Assembly: GCA_016630955.3 (NCBI GenBank)
Contig: CM049996.1
Span: 868,001-932,000, forward strand
Length of the DNA stretch: 64,000 nucleotides
Source: Didymella arachidicola
Lineage: Eukaryota; Ascomycota; Dothideomycetes; Pleosporales; Didymellaceae
Reading direction: 5' to 3'
Positions 42,588 through 53,553 of the stretch are shown piece after piece; the first letter of the stretch is position 1; each line of letters starts with the position of its first letter. The notes beneath the pieces are model-generated. The model was given only the letters and a program-made list of their open reading frames with translations. It searched no databases and was not told the DNA's origin. The position numbers were made by a program, and so were the translations under genes.

Positions 42588-45500
42588 GGCGGGTTACAAT
42601 TGGGAGCGGTGCGGGCGTCTTAATTATGCATCCAGGCAGGCGGTGGAGGGCAGGGTGCTGCGGGCGGGGACAAAGGTCGATTCGCTCTGAAGTTGAGGGT
42701 GGGCGGGCGAGCGACAGAGGGGCCAAGGCAGGGATCCGCGGGGCCTCACGCTTATAAAGGCCTCGAGGATTCTCAACACCACGGCCGTCGTCGATGGGGA
42801 GTGCACGATACACGTAGGGCTGAGGCAGCGGGCAGCGGGCGGCGGGCAGGAATGGCAGCGAGCCTTGAAAGGAGGCACGCACTTTTGAAGCAGCACGTCT
42901 CGTCGGCGTGTCCCAGGGCAGGCTAGCTTCGGCGGGCGTGCTTTGGTTCTTTGGCCAGTACGCCAGCACCTCAATGCAGTTCCACACCCTTAGTGCAGGT
43001 GGCGCGCCGCAGGGAAGGCCGGCCACGTTTTGCGCTGCCTGCGGTGCGAAGACTGAATGGCAGACGGCGCTAGGGCCCGTCAGGAGTCAGCAACCCTGTC
43101 GCTGGTGTTTCTGCGATATCTCAGGCGGATGGATTGAAGCGCATGCTGATCTGAGCTGCCCCGTGTCGCTGGCAAGGGCGGCAGTCACACTGCAGCGACC
43201 GCTCACGACGCTGCCTGCTCTCCGGCAGTCGTATCTGAGGACGGCTGGCTGTACGCGTTCAGCCTGGGGATCATCAGGGCGACGACATGCAGCTGCGTTA
43301 TCTCCAGGTCCTCTGATCTGACACCTCATTAAAGTGCACGCTTGCTAGACGCACTGTGGGAACCATACGGATTATCTCCACGCAGGCGCAGGACCTGGGG
43401 CTGACATCCACTAGGAGCACCTCCTTCTGGAAGCAAGCTTCCATGGCTGCATCTCGCACACCGAAAAGCGCGACCCGGCACAGTCAGCGGCGCCGCTGCA
43501 GACCAGTGCCAAAGACACACCAACAGCGCGCCCATGCTGCACCACGCCGATTGCTCGAGCGCAATTCACCAGCAACACCCCGGCTGTCACGAGACATCGG
43601 CGAAATTCCACAGATCAGACATCGTCTCGCTCCCGTCTGATCTGCGCCAGGCCTGCCACTTTCAAAACACAGGAATGCAGAAGGACCGCCGTGCAAACAT
43701 GGCTTTCTTTGACGTGCCGGAAGCCAATCTCCTCCGCCTCGCCAAACCTGACGTCTGAGCAGCGCGCCATCTCGCCCTGTGCTCCATCTCACCAGCCTCT
43801 GTCTCTGTCTTTCTGTAACAACGCGAACGCTTGCACATGGGCGCGTGCAGAATATCACTTACCCGCAAGCCTCTCTGCTGGCCCTGATTCGATCTGCTTT
43901 CCTTTTTCGTTTCGACCCACTTTCTTCTCTGCACCTTCGGCCCGATGAGAACGTCGAAGCACGCGAGGACATGGAAGGCTTGTGGCTTCGCTGACTCCGG
44001 GGAGCTACAGATGCGCTGTACCACCGAACGACGAGCTCCAAGACTAGGTACAGCCTCGGGCTCGCCATATGGCTCGGTGCATCGAAAGGGAAGAGATGGA
44101 AAAAGTACAAGCTAACCGAGCGAGCTCATCAAGCACCGTCTAGATTTTTTTTTTTGCACGCGACGTCAGTTTTCACAGGGCGAGGCGCTGAATTTGACAT
44201 ATGCACAATTTCGTCAACTCCGGAGGACCTGAAACGGATCAGCCACAGCTGCTCAGACTGTTTACTTCCCAGACGCCAGATCAACGGATCGCTGGATCAT
44301 CACATTTACGTGGCTACTCAGGGGTAAGCATCGGTGACATTGCCTCGCTCTCAATTGGCGCTACGTTTGACGCTGCTCGACGCTCCTCAAAGTCCTCAGT
44401 CATTCTTGCAACAAACCTCTCGCAATTCTTTCGCGACTCAGATCCGCTCCTTCAGAGCATTGTCTCCCGCAGTGCATCGCGGAAAGCATTCGGCATGCCG
44501 TTTTGTGCCACTGAGCTCATTGCCATGTGTGGAGCTCAGACACAGAGACCTCGAGTCGGCTGCACAATCCTAGTTCGTTATAGTTCTTGCTCTACATAAC
44601 GTAAAAGGGTCGCACAGAAGACATAGAGTAAGTCAAGGGGGTCTCCGAAACTTTTTGTTGTGGAGTACGCGCGAAAGATGAAAGTCGAATCGACTTTGCA
44701 GCCCTGGGAACATTTTCTCGTGGAATGGTCTGCAAGGGGTATCTTCGGAACAAGTCTTGGTGGGCTGAACACACGTTCTAGAAGACTTCCAATTCCACAT
44801 TCCTACGCAACAGCACGCCTAGCGACACTACTGCACCTCGGGAAGTGACGCATGCAGCTCCAGAGCATCTGCCCCCATCTTCTGTCATGACCGGCTCCTT
44901 GCGTTGAGCTTCGCTGCATCATCGCAAGATGAGCAAGTTTCGCCAAATCCCGCAGAAAACGAGAAATGGCATCAGTCGAGGCTAGTCAAACAAAGGCATC
45001 AGTCGAATTCGTTTAGGGCTGCCCTCTCTTGAAGGATTCGGGAGGCTGCATCATCGACTGCGGCACAGCATATCTGCCATGCAAACACCACGAATACGGC
45101 TTGAGGAGATGACGAAGCACCACTCCCTTGACCCGAGCCCTTGCTCTCGGGGTTCATACCTGCGGCAAGACCACTGCGCCTCTCCCAAGCATGCCGTGTA
45201 GCGGCTCTGACCGCCATGTCCATTCATCTGGACTCAACGCCTCACAATGGGTCGTTGCATCGTGAGGTCGTGCGTCTTTACACACGACCTGTGCTCTGTA
45301 GTTGCCGCAACGCGCGCTTCATATCGAAACACCATTTTTGCAACCATTCGCTGCCATATCTCCGATTCTCAGACTTACATGCAGCAGATTAGTGACCGCT
45401 GCAGGCCTCGCATCGATGCGCAATGCTGAAGATCGCTAGGTCTCAACCTCCGGGACGTTCCACATCACCCGAAATTAGTGTTGTAGCGGCGCAGGCGCCG

Positions 45501-45836
45501 TCGCGAGGTTGAACCTTCAGGCGGCCGTCTGCGTCTCGAGGCAGTCATTTACCAAATGCAGCAATCGCTCGTTTTTCGAAAGCTACATCCTGGGCTCTGG
45601 CTGGGTCAACCTCGGTCAAGCGAAGCCATCCGAAGCTTGACTGCTGAAAGTACACATGGCGCTCGCTCCTATGTATCCGAGACGGATGCTACGGGTCTCA
45701 ACAAACACCAGTTGTGTCCCGTCAAATGTGGAGGAGAATTTGCAGCCATGGTAGCTTCCACGAGTGTCGTCGTTGCTGCTTGTGGAACAATGACGGCTGC
45801 GGTTTGTGGAAGGAACTAACGACCTTGGCCAAAATA
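42588..45836. other. long intergenic region up to pogo element 2
   Basis: This 3.2-kb stretch begins with the YANK kinase promoter (G-rich). No frame has domain support. The best isolated one is 44201-44599 (plus, ATG, 132 codons, Ser-rich), which I do not call. A short poly-T run lies near 44142-44154. Confidence 0.45.
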
Positions 45837-45868
45837 CCGTGTCCGTGCGCGTGATGCGCCGAACCACC
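45837..45868 (+). repeat. left TIR of pogo element 2
   Basis: 32 bases identical to the reverse complement of 47904-47935; similarity ends sharply after the run ACCACC. Confidence 0.93.
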
Positions 45869-45909
45869 AAAACACCTCTATTATCTCAGCTCCACAACAA
45901 CACAACGCA

Positions 45910-47790
45910 ATGAGGTTACAAGAAGCGCTTGCAGAGTGTGATACTTTTGCATCTGGAGATGATATTACGTGGTCTAAAATAGCAGAAAAGCATGGTGTTG
46001 TGCGGTCAACGTTAACGCGCACGTGGAGGGGTGAGACGCGCCCGCATCAAGAGAAGGTTCTTGCACAGCAGAAGCTCACCCAACAACAAGAGGAGGAGCT
46101 TGTGAAGTATATAGAGGAGCTCACTGCTCGTCATATACCTCCTACAAGAGAGATGATCGCCAATTTCGCGTCAGCAGTCGCCCAGGAGCCAGTGAGCGAG
46201 AGCTGGGTTACCCGCTTCATCAACAAGTACTCTATCCATCTTATCTCTCAATACTCCACGGGTATGGACGCCAATCGCCACAACGCCGATTCCTACGCGA
46301 AGTAAGAGCTCTATTTCAACTTACTACAGCGTAAGATCGCTGAGTATAAGGTTGACGCCGAGCACACATGCAATATGGACGAGAAGGGCTTCATGATAGG
46401 CATCACTACTAGGGCAAAACACGTGTTCAGTAGACGTATGTGGGAGAAGGGGGAGGTCAAGGCATCACTTCAAGATGGCAATCGCGCCTGGATTACGCTG
46501 CTGGCGTGTGTGTGCGGCGATGGATCAGCTCTGCCGCCAGGTCTCATCTACGAGTCTGCCAACAGCACCATCCAATCAAGCTGGGTGGAGGAAATACAGT
46601 CATGGGAACACTCTGTGCTTGTTTCTTCCTCACCTTCTGGCTGGATTAACAACGATATAGGTCTTGCCTGGCTTCAGCAGGTGTTTGATCGCTTTACCAA
46701 GACCAAGGCGCGGAGGAAGTGGCGCCTCCTAATCCTTGACGGCCACGGCTCCCATGTGACGATGGACTTTATTAACTACTGCGATCAGAACAAGATACTC
46801 CTGGCTATACTTCCTCCTCATTCAACCCATACGTTGCAGCCGCTTGATGTGGTGATGTTCAAGCCTCTGTCAACAGCGTATTCAAATGAGCTCACAACAC
46901 ACCTTCACAACGGCCAAGGACTGTCAGTAATTAAGAAGAGCAACTTCTTCCCCTTGTTCTGGAAGGCTTGGGAGAGTACGTTTACTCAGGGGCTAATACT
47001 TAAGTCCTTTGAGACGACGGGTATATCACCCCTACAGCCCAACGTCATCCTCCGACGCTTTGCTAAGGATACCCCTGAGGCCTCTGACGGCAGCACAAGC
47101 TCTTCTTCAGTCTATTCTGGCAGAGATTGGCTTAAAATTGAGACTCTGCTGCGGAAAGTAGTCAGGGATGAGACCAGTAAAGAGCTGAGGAAGATCAGCC
47201 GCTCGCTCCATCACATCTCAATTCAAAACCAGCTCCTCCACCACGAGAATCAGGGGCTTAGAGAGGTTCTTAAGACTCAAAAGAAGCATAAGAATAAGAG
47301 CAAAGCTCTTCAATTCCAGCCTCGCGAGGACTATCATGGTGGAGCAGAGTTCTACTCTCCTAGCAGAGTAGAGAAAGCACGCACTGATGAGAGGATAAAG
47401 CAACAGAGCCAGAGGGAGGAAGAGCTCCAAAAAGCAGAGATGAAGAAGCTTAGGCACGCTAATAAGCTGTACAATGAGAAGATTGCTCAGGAGAGGCGTG
47501 AACAGCGGGCGAGAGAGAAGGAGGAGCGTGAGCGTGTTAGAGCTGAGAAGGTCAAGGAAGCAGCCGAACGCAAGGCTCAAAGAGAGCGTGATAAACAAGC
47601 CCGCGACGCTGAAAAAGCTGTACAATTGCCCCAAATAGGCAAGCGCAAAGCTTCAGCAGCTCCTGCAGCAAAAATACAGAAGAAGCGTCGTACTGTGGCC
47701 GCTGCGCGTGGTGTTGTTGCTGCAGAGCCTCCTGCGGCACCTCGCACCCACACCACGCGCAGCGGCAGAACAGCAACTCTATATAATTGA
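45910..47790 (+). pseudogene. pogo-type transposase with one in-frame stop
   Basis: The frame of 626 codons from ATG 45910 is broken once, by TAA at 46303-46305 (codon 132). The same frame continues with ELYFNLLQRKIAEY, which aligns with FEAYFTLLHSKIAEY of the transposase at 33252, so this is a nonsense mutation and not a frameshift. N-terminal helix-turn-helix (TWSKIAEKHGVVRSTLTRTWRG), then VSESWVTRFINKY. Catalytic acids are kept: NMDEKGFMIG (D about 157), LLILDGHGSHV (D about 277) and TLQPLDVVMFKPL (D about 313). The residues before the first Asp read HTCN where the intact copy has HMYN. The basic coiled-coil tail is complete. Only the first 131 residues, essentially the DNA-binding part, can be made from this start. 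Confidence 0.93.
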
Positions 47791-47903
47791 ATTGTATGAG
47801 AGAATATTGTCGCATAGGCCTATAGAACAGTCCACCAAAAAAAACTTATAATACTAGCTATTGTATGTGGCTCTATAACCTCATTTTTGCAGGTGCCTAT
47901 TAA

Positions 47904-47935
47904 GGTGGTTCGGCGCATCACGCGCACGGACACGG
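47904..47935 (-). repeat. right TIR of pogo element 2
   Basis: 32 bases, reverse complement of 45837-45868, followed by TA at 47936-47937. Confidence 0.93.
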
Positions 47936-48944
47936 TAACAGACTTCGGCCCAGCCTCGCACAGCATCAACAAGCCTACAAAGTCGACATCGCTTAGATGC
48001 ACAACGAGCGCCAACGCACGTCAGATGCGCGAACCCTGGAACCCACGAGGATGTCTTCGAGAAGCATGATCTAGGGCTTTGCTGAAGCAGGAAGGTCGCA
48101 CATTGATCGCTGCACCACGAAGTTGGCACTTCCGGTAGCGACATGCTGTGCGCCCATGCTGCTACACGACAACCGGCACAAAAGCAAACAGAATGCCCTA
48201 GGCATCGTTTCAGGCGAGCATACGCCGACGTCGACGTTCTCGTAACGCAGCACTCGTGATGTAGTATTATCCGTCCGGCGCCGTGCTCGCACCCGGGCGC
48301 ACGAAAACGTGGGACGACGGCGTGCCGATGAGGTCGGACTTGCTCGCACCACGTGGTAATGCAGAGGGTATGCACGCCATACGCGGCTCTGGATGCAGTG
48401 CGCTGGGCGAGAAGGACAGATGCTGTGGACGGAGGGCTGTGGCACCTTCTTGAGACGGAGAGGGTGGTGGTGTAGTGTGTGGATGGCTGCTGGAGGGTGC
48501 TGTTAGTTGTTGAGATGACGAGTGGAGGTTTTGGGGGGTTTCTGCGGATCTGCTATGGTGTTTGGTTCTTGTAGGGCCGTTGGGAAGGTGGTTGATGTTT
48601 GTGACAAGTCACTCTTTTCTGGCTGGTTTTCAGATTGATATGTTGAGATTTCATCACTGGCTCTTTGGATTATACATCGATGTCGCTCCACTCCGTGTCC
48701 CATGCGGTGCTGCATACTCGTGGACAGCTTGGAGACTGCTAATGCTGGAGCAGAGCTGACCATGCTCTGCTAACGTGTTGTTGATGAAGTCTTTGGTTAG
48801 GCGCGGGAATGTGAGTAGTTACGGTGAGAGATAATCTGAGGGTAAGGAAGGTACTCTAGAGCATATAGAATAACATGTTTGTATGATTGATTGCAGTAGC
48901 TGTGAATGCTCACTGTCGCAGTCTTTTTCTGACAAGGTGGATTG
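47936..48944. other. intergenic region
   Basis: About 1 kb between pogo element 2 and the repeat tail behind the 2EXR gene. Overlapping minus-strand frames at 47881-48445 have no domain support. No other element is recognised. Confidence 0.45.
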
Positions 48945-49189
48945 CGTTTGGTCACCTCGGTCCTGCTATCAATCGGCTCTGCTGTATTTTCGCCGCTTTC
49001 AATCACCCCCGTCCTGCCATTAGTAGACTCGGCTGTATCCTTGTTTCTTGAATGAGGTAGCTAGCGTTTAGTTGCCTCCGTCTTGCGAATAGTCGCCTTA
49101 GCTGTATCCTCGTCGCATTTGGTCGCCTCCGTGCCTCTGTTGGTCGGTTCAACTGTATCTTCCCAGCATTTAGTCACCTCCACCCTGCC
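48945..49189 (-). repeat. decayed 51-bp (17-codon) tandem repeat, in frame with upstream gene
   Basis: Read on the minus strand, in the frame of the 2EXR gene just upstream, the bases after its TAA give about five units with consensus RTEVTKxxEDTAEPTx. Examples are RVEVTKCWEDTVEPTN, GTEATKCDEDTAKATI and GVIESGENTAEPID followed by SRTEVTKR. Three units are exactly 17 codons and one carries six extra codons, including a TAG at 49061-49063. The repeat is clear at DNA level as well (GCTGTATC and GCCTCCGT recur on the plus strand). Confidence 0.75.
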
Positions 49190-50116
49190 TTAAAGTAGGC
49201 ATCCTTCTCGTACTCGAGTGTCCATGACCTCAGGATGGGTTAGGCTTGGGCAGGGGGAGCTTGGGGAGCTGAGTATGTCCCAGTCGCTGTCTTCGTCTTC
49301 GTCTTCGTCGGTGGGTCTTTCTTCCTCGTCGTTTCTCTGGGGTTTGCCATCGTCTTGCTCCAAGGGGACAGACTCATCTCTAGCGATTAACGTTTCCTCT
49401 CCCTCGCTCAGTGTGATGTGCTCCCACTCGACGAACCCCCTCCTCGCCAGCTTCTCCGCTGCTAGTACCTCCGCGGCTCTGGCCAGTACTATCTGGAACT
49501 CGTCATCGTGGGCTGGCATCATCCTCTTGGGCGCTTTAATCGCGAGTAAAGGCCACAAGATCCTCTTCTGGACGAGCGCGCTGTCAAAGTGCACGGGCTG
49601 GATTGTACTTTCCATCGTAACGAGGCGCAGGCCTGGTAGACGCGCGATCTGCGCGCACTTGATGCTCCAGTTTGTCCCCGCCGCTTGGGGCCATGGCGTG
49701 GGCATGATGAGTCTGATGCAGCGGATTTGGGCTTTTGCAAAGTCGGAGAGTGACGAGAGGAAGACTGTGAATGCGGGGTCTGGAGAGCAGAATGTTACGG
49801 GGTGGTAGAGGAGGGGGAGGGCTTCTTCGTATGTACGTCTGTTTGCTTGCAGGAGGGCGAGGTTGATGGGGTGGGTGCGGGGTCTGGGTAGGGAGGACCC
49901 AAAGGTGCGATGGAAGCGATTGCGAGATGGACGGCTGGGATTGTGTGTGCAGGGTGAGGGGATAAAGTCAGTGGTGATGTGGACAAGCAGATGGTCTAGG
50001 TAAGGGTCTGTGATGGTGTCTCTCCAGATCTGCAGTCGGAGTTCTCTGGGTAGGTTGAGGAGCTGGGGGGAGCTGACCGTCTGGCTAGCTCTCGGCGGAG
50101 GTGCTTGCAGAGCCAT
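49190..50116 (-). CDS. 2EXR/F-box-like domain protein
   Basis: Single exon, 308 residues, ATG at 50116. The 2EXR motif LLNLPRELRLQIWRDTI lies at about residues 20-36. It is followed by NLALLQANRRTYEEALPLLY, the usual second half. The C-terminal 60 residues are acidic (EEERPTDEDEDEDSDWDIL). The protein ends at TAA 49192-49190, but the same frame continues into degenerate 17-residue repeats, so the stop may be a derived truncation. The family is large in Pezizomycotina and its biochemical role is not settled. Confidence 0.83.
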   Translation of the reverse strand: MALQAPPPRASQTVSSPQLLNLPRELRLQIWRDTITDPYLDHLLVHITTDFIPSPCTHNPSRPSRNRFHRTFGSSLPRPRTHPINLALLQANRRTYEEALPLLYHPVTFCSPDPAFTVFLSSLSDFAKAQIRCIRLIMPTPWPQAAGTNWSIKCAQIARLPGLRLVTMESTIQPVHFDSALVQKRILWPLLAIKAPKRMMPAHDDEFQIVLARAAEVLAAEKLARRGFVEWEHITLSEGEETLIARDESVPLEQDDGKPQRNDEEERPTDEDEDEDSDWDILSSPSSPCPSLTHPEVMDTRVREGCLL

Positions 50117-50705
50117 GTTGTGAGCTTCTCGTTGTCGGTCAGGTCGTGGTGCACCTCGAGAACAAGGATCGAAGCTGCAGGGAGTTACTCAGTGTGGCTC
50201 AGTGGCCGTTGTGATTCGTTCTCTTCCTCGCGCTGCACGTCTCGATTTCCCTCCTACGGGCCCTAGCCGGTGTCAGGTTGATGCAGGGCGATGGGTTGTC
50301 TGCATGGTTAGAATATCAACAAGACGAGATCAAATATTGCTGCCTGGGGTCCGCGTATGCATTGTGCATGCGGGGTGCCCAATCATGACAGCCTTGTTGT
50401 ACGCAATGCAGGACGTCGCCCTGTTGATCATGTCCAGTCATTGCAAGTTGAGGCTGAGCATCGTGCAGTCATGTAAGCCATCACATTCGAATAGATGTAA
50501 ATCACGTATGAGTGACGAACACGAATAGAGTACACGACTCACGAGTCAGGTCCAGTCAGGGTGGGCGCGGAGAAGGAAGTGAACCATGGTCGGAGAATTG
50601 TTACCGTTCGGCGGCCCAAGCTCGCGTCGATAGCCGCATCACCATGATGCTCTGTTCATGCACAACGCAACATGCACTCGGCGGCCTGTCTGAGTCCAGT
50701 GTGCT
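50117..50705. promoter_or_regulatory. divergent promoter region
   Basis: 589 bp between the 2EXR gene (minus) and the Emp65-like gene (plus). No gene and no specific site recognised. Confidence 0.4.
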
Positions 50706-53504
50706 ATGAATGGGCTGAAATCACACACGTACGGTGAAGTGCGCTCAGCGGAGCAGCTGCCCACGCCCTCGTCGACGCCCGAGCCTGACGATGTGGCTGC
50801 GGTGAATGGCCACGGCACCGCCCACACAACGGCCGATACGCCGCTGCAGGATGTCTTGAGTCTGACATGCTCCAGCAGGCGGACCAGCACGCACGAAGAC
50901 GCCATCCTGTCCGACTCGAGCGAGAAGGTCCGCCCCATCAGGCGGCCCGGCGACGCGCGCAGGAAGAGCAGCGTGTCGGAGCACGCAAAGGTGCTCAAGC
51001 TCAGCCCGAGCCAGATCCAGGAGCTCACGAGCGAGCCCGCCAGCATCCCCGTCCGCGTCGCGACGCCCATCCTGGAAGATGCCCTCGAGAGCGAGACGCC
51101 GGGCGAGGACGAGGCAGGCGGCGGCGGCCACCGCGTGCTGGGCGTGGTGCTGGAGCGGCCCGTACATTTCAAGGACATGCGCTCCCCCAGCGGCGAGAAC
51201 GACAAGCAGCACCGGGGCGCCCGCAGTCCGCAGCGCCGCCCGGACAAGGAAGTCGTCGTGCTCAAGACGACGCCCGCCACCGAGCTGAGACACGGGCGGC
51301 CCGGCCTGAACTCGCGCTCCGTCACCACGCCCGTCGTCCGCAGGATGGACTCGGGCACCCGCTCGCGCGCCCAGACAGCCCAGACAGCCCACACCCACGA
51401 GCGAGATGCTAGAGACGACCGCCGTCCGGAGAAGCTGGCCCCGTCGCCGCTCGCCGACCACGCCCCGTCCCCCGCGCTGCCCCTGCCGCCCATGTCCATG
51501 CCGACCTTCCTGTCCCTCGAGCTCTCCGCCCACCCCCCGTCGCCGCTGTACATCTACCGCCCCTCCAACGACGACTTCCCCTACGAATCATCCGCCATCA
51601 AGTACGAGCGTCTGCTCAACTTCCTGCAGATCCCCTTCCAGGTCGAGGGCGTGCTGGCCTTTGGTGCGCTGGCATGTCTCGACGCCTGGATGCACGTCAT
51701 GACCATCCTGCCTCTGCGGTTTTTGCTAGCCGCGGGCGTGCTGATCAGGTGGTGGGGCTCCGTCATCGTCAAGGAGTTTCGCGATCTCTCTGCCTTCGTC
51801 TACAGTGGCCTGCCGCGGGTGTGGCAGCGGCGCAGGAATCCTCTCGACACGCCCACCCCGGCTGCAACACCCGCCGACGAGTTCCCGCCCTCCTTGTCGC
51901 GGAAGCCCTCTGGCAACGTCTCGCAGTCTGTCAACGCAGCTGCTGCCAGGCAAAACGCCGACATGGTGACGACGTTCAAATTCCCGGAGCTCAAGGAGCC
52001 GAAGCCCAAGAGGAGTCGCCATTCGCGCTTCCACCACCGCCGGACCAAGTCCACGCCCTCGTTGCTCCTTCCGAACCACAAGGCAGACATCCTCAAAGGC
52101 CTGCTGGTCGTGGCCAGCTGCTTTGTGCTCATGCGCTTCGACGCAAGCCGCATGTACCACGGCATCCGCGGCCAGTCTGCCATCAAGCTCTACGTCATCT
52201 ACAACCTGCTCGAAGTCTGCGATCGTCTGCTGTCCGCCCTGGGCCAAGACATCCTCGAGTGTCTGTTCTCCCGCGAGACGCTCGACCGCAACCCAGACGG
52301 CCGCAGCAAGGTCATGCGTCCGTTCTGGGTGTTCTTGCTCGCGCTCGTATACACCGTCGTCCATGCCACAGCGCTGTTCTACCAGGTCATCACGCTCAAC
52401 GTCGCCGTCAACTCGTACTCGAACGCACTTCTAACGCTCCTCATGTCCAACCAATTCGTCGAAATCAAAGGCACCGTCTTCAAGAAATTCGAAAAAGAAT
52501 CCCTCTTCCAAATCACCTGCGCCGACGTCGTCGAGCGCTTCCAGCTCTGGCTCATGCTCCTCATCATCGCCATGCGCAACATGGTCGAAGTTGGCGGCCT
52601 CAGCATCCAAAGCACCGCCCCCTGGACCGCAATGTTCACCGGCACCGCCCCCAACACCACATCCCCCTTTGCCGCATCCAGCATCCTCCCCATGAGCTTC
52701 ACCATCTTCCCCCAATACATTGCGCAGGTCCTCAACCCCTTCCTGCTTGTCCTCGGCTCCGAAATGGTAGTCGACTGGCTCAAACACGCCTACATCACCA
52801 AATTCAACACAACCAAACCCCAAATCTACTCCAAATTCTTCGACGTCCTCGCAAAAGACTACTACAGCAACGCATTCCAGGACCCAAACCTCACCCGGCG
52901 CCTCGGCCTCCCTGTTATCCCCTTATCATGCCTCTTCATCCGCGCAGCAATCCAAACATACCACATGTTCATCGCGACCTACATGCCCCCGCCCATCCCC
53001 TCCTTCAGCACATCCCTCACTTCCACCCCCGAGTCATCAGAATCACCCACCACGACCGCAGCACTGGCACACATCGACCACGTGTTCCGCCGCGCGCTGG
53101 GCCGCTCCGCCACACCTTCCTCAACACCGTGGTTCAGCGCGTCATGGACCCCCGACGACGTCATCGCCGCCGCAACAATGCTCCTCGTCTTCCTGATCGC
53201 GTACCTCGTCCTCCTCGCGTTCAAATTGTTGCTTGGCATGTTTCTTTTGACTGTCGCCCGGCGCAGGTGCCACGGTATGCGGGACCGCGAAATGGCGAGC
53301 GATGCGACGGGGGGGAAGCGCGTTGGGGGCTGGGGGGTGGTGGATGTGGATGAGGAGAAGAGGCGGTATATTCACATTGACGACCCTGAGGGGCTGCGGG
53401 GGTTGAGAGAGCGGGATGAGAAAGCAAAGAGGAGGGAGGAGGGAGGAGGGGGAGGGTTTGGGGGGGTGAGTCGGTATGCGATGGTTGCTAAGCGGATTTG
53501 GTAG
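50706..53504 (+). CDS. TAPT1/Emp65 family ER membrane protein
   Basis: Single exon, 932 residues, ATG at 50706. The first 270 residues are disordered and charged. The conserved family block begins with FPYESSAIKYERLLNFLQIPFQVEGVLAFGALACL and continues through a series of hydrophobic segments (ILPLRFLLAAGVLIRWW, GLLVVASCFVLMRFDASRMYH, VFLLALVYTVVHATALFYQ, LMLLIIAMRNMVEVGG, and a last one near VIAAATMLLVFLIAYLVLLAFKLLLGMFLL). A long Lys/Arg-rich loop (about 425-455) separates early segments. Yeast Emp65 partners the SUN-like protein Slp1 and guards soluble ER proteins; human TAPT1 is related. The tail is Gly- and charge-rich. Several long frames on other strands here are GC-driven shadows. The gene appears intact. 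Confidence 0.92.
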   Translation: MNGLKSHTYGEVRSAEQLPTPSSTPEPDDVAAVNGHGTAHTTADTPLQDVLSLTCSSRRTSTHEDAILSDSSEKVRPIRRPGDARRKSSVSEHAKVLKLSPSQIQELTSEPASIPVRVATPILEDALESETPGEDEAGGGGHRVLGVVLERPVHFKDMRSPSGENDKQHRGARSPQRRPDKEVVVLKTTPATELRHGRPGLNSRSVTTPVVRRMDSGTRSRAQTAQTAHTHERDARDDRRPEKLAPSPLADHAPSPALPLPPMSMPTFLSLELSAHPPSPLYIYRPSNDDFPYESSAIKYERLLNFLQIPFQVEGVLAFGALACLDAWMHVMTILPLRFLLAAGVLIRWWGSVIVKEFRDLSAFVYSGLPRVWQRRRNPLDTPTPAATPADEFPPSLSRKPSGNVSQSVNAAAARQNADMVTTFKFPELKEPKPKRSRHSRFHHRRTKSTPSLLLPNHKADILKGLLVVASCFVLMRFDASRMYHGIRGQSAIKLYVIYNLLEVCDRLLSALGQDILECLFSRETLDRNPDGRSKVMRPFWVFLLALVYTVVHATALFYQVITLNVAVNSYSNALLTLLMSNQFVEIKGTVFKKFEKESLFQITCADVVERFQLWLMLLIIAMRNMVEVGGLSIQSTAPWTAMFTGTAPNTTSPFAASSILPMSFTIFPQYIAQVLNPFLLVLGSEMVVDWLKHAYITKFNTTKPQIYSKFFDVLAKDYYSNAFQDPNLTRRLGLPVIPLSCLFIRAAIQTYHMFIATYMPPPIPSFSTSLTSTPESSESPTTTAALAHIDHVFRRALGRSATPSSTPWFSASWTPDDVIAAATMLLVFLIAYLVLLAFKLLLGMFLLTVARRRCHGMRDREMASDATGGKRVGGWGVVDVDEEKRRYIHIDDPEGLRGLRERDEKAKRREEGGGGGFGGVSRYAMVAKRIW

Positions 53505-53553
53505 ATGTTCTGCTGTATAGAATAGGATAGTAAGGGTCATGTGGAGATGAGTG

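Larger units (their letters stand above)
45837..47935 (+). mobile_element. pogo/Fot1-type DNA transposon with inactivated transposase, 2099 bp
   Basis: Perfect 32-bp terminal inverted repeats (45837-45868 and 47904-47935) begin CCGTGTCCGTGCGCGTGATG. TA flanks both ends (45835-45836, 47936-47937). The outer 21 bases of the TIR differ at only two positions from those of the element at 33164. Size and gene layout are also the same, but the internal sequence and transposase have diverged widely, so these are sister families and not recent copies of each other. Confidence 0.95.

Noticed and set aside
44201..44599. 132-codon plus-strand frame with ATG
   Set aside because: Ser-rich, no recognisable motif and isolated in a long non-coding stretch; not distinguishable from chance.
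46302..46330. Mini-intron removing the stop in the second pogo transposase (GTAAGA...CTACAG, 28 bp)
   Set aside because: Far below the 39-62 bp intron range here and its length is not a multiple of three, so the frame would break. Alignment to the intact transposase shows the bases encode conserved residues.
51674..53353. 559-codon plus-strand frame overlapping the Emp65-like gene
   Set aside because: It is a +1-type shadow of a GC-rich coding region, rich in Arg/Pro/His with no domain; the 932-residue frame has the family motifs.
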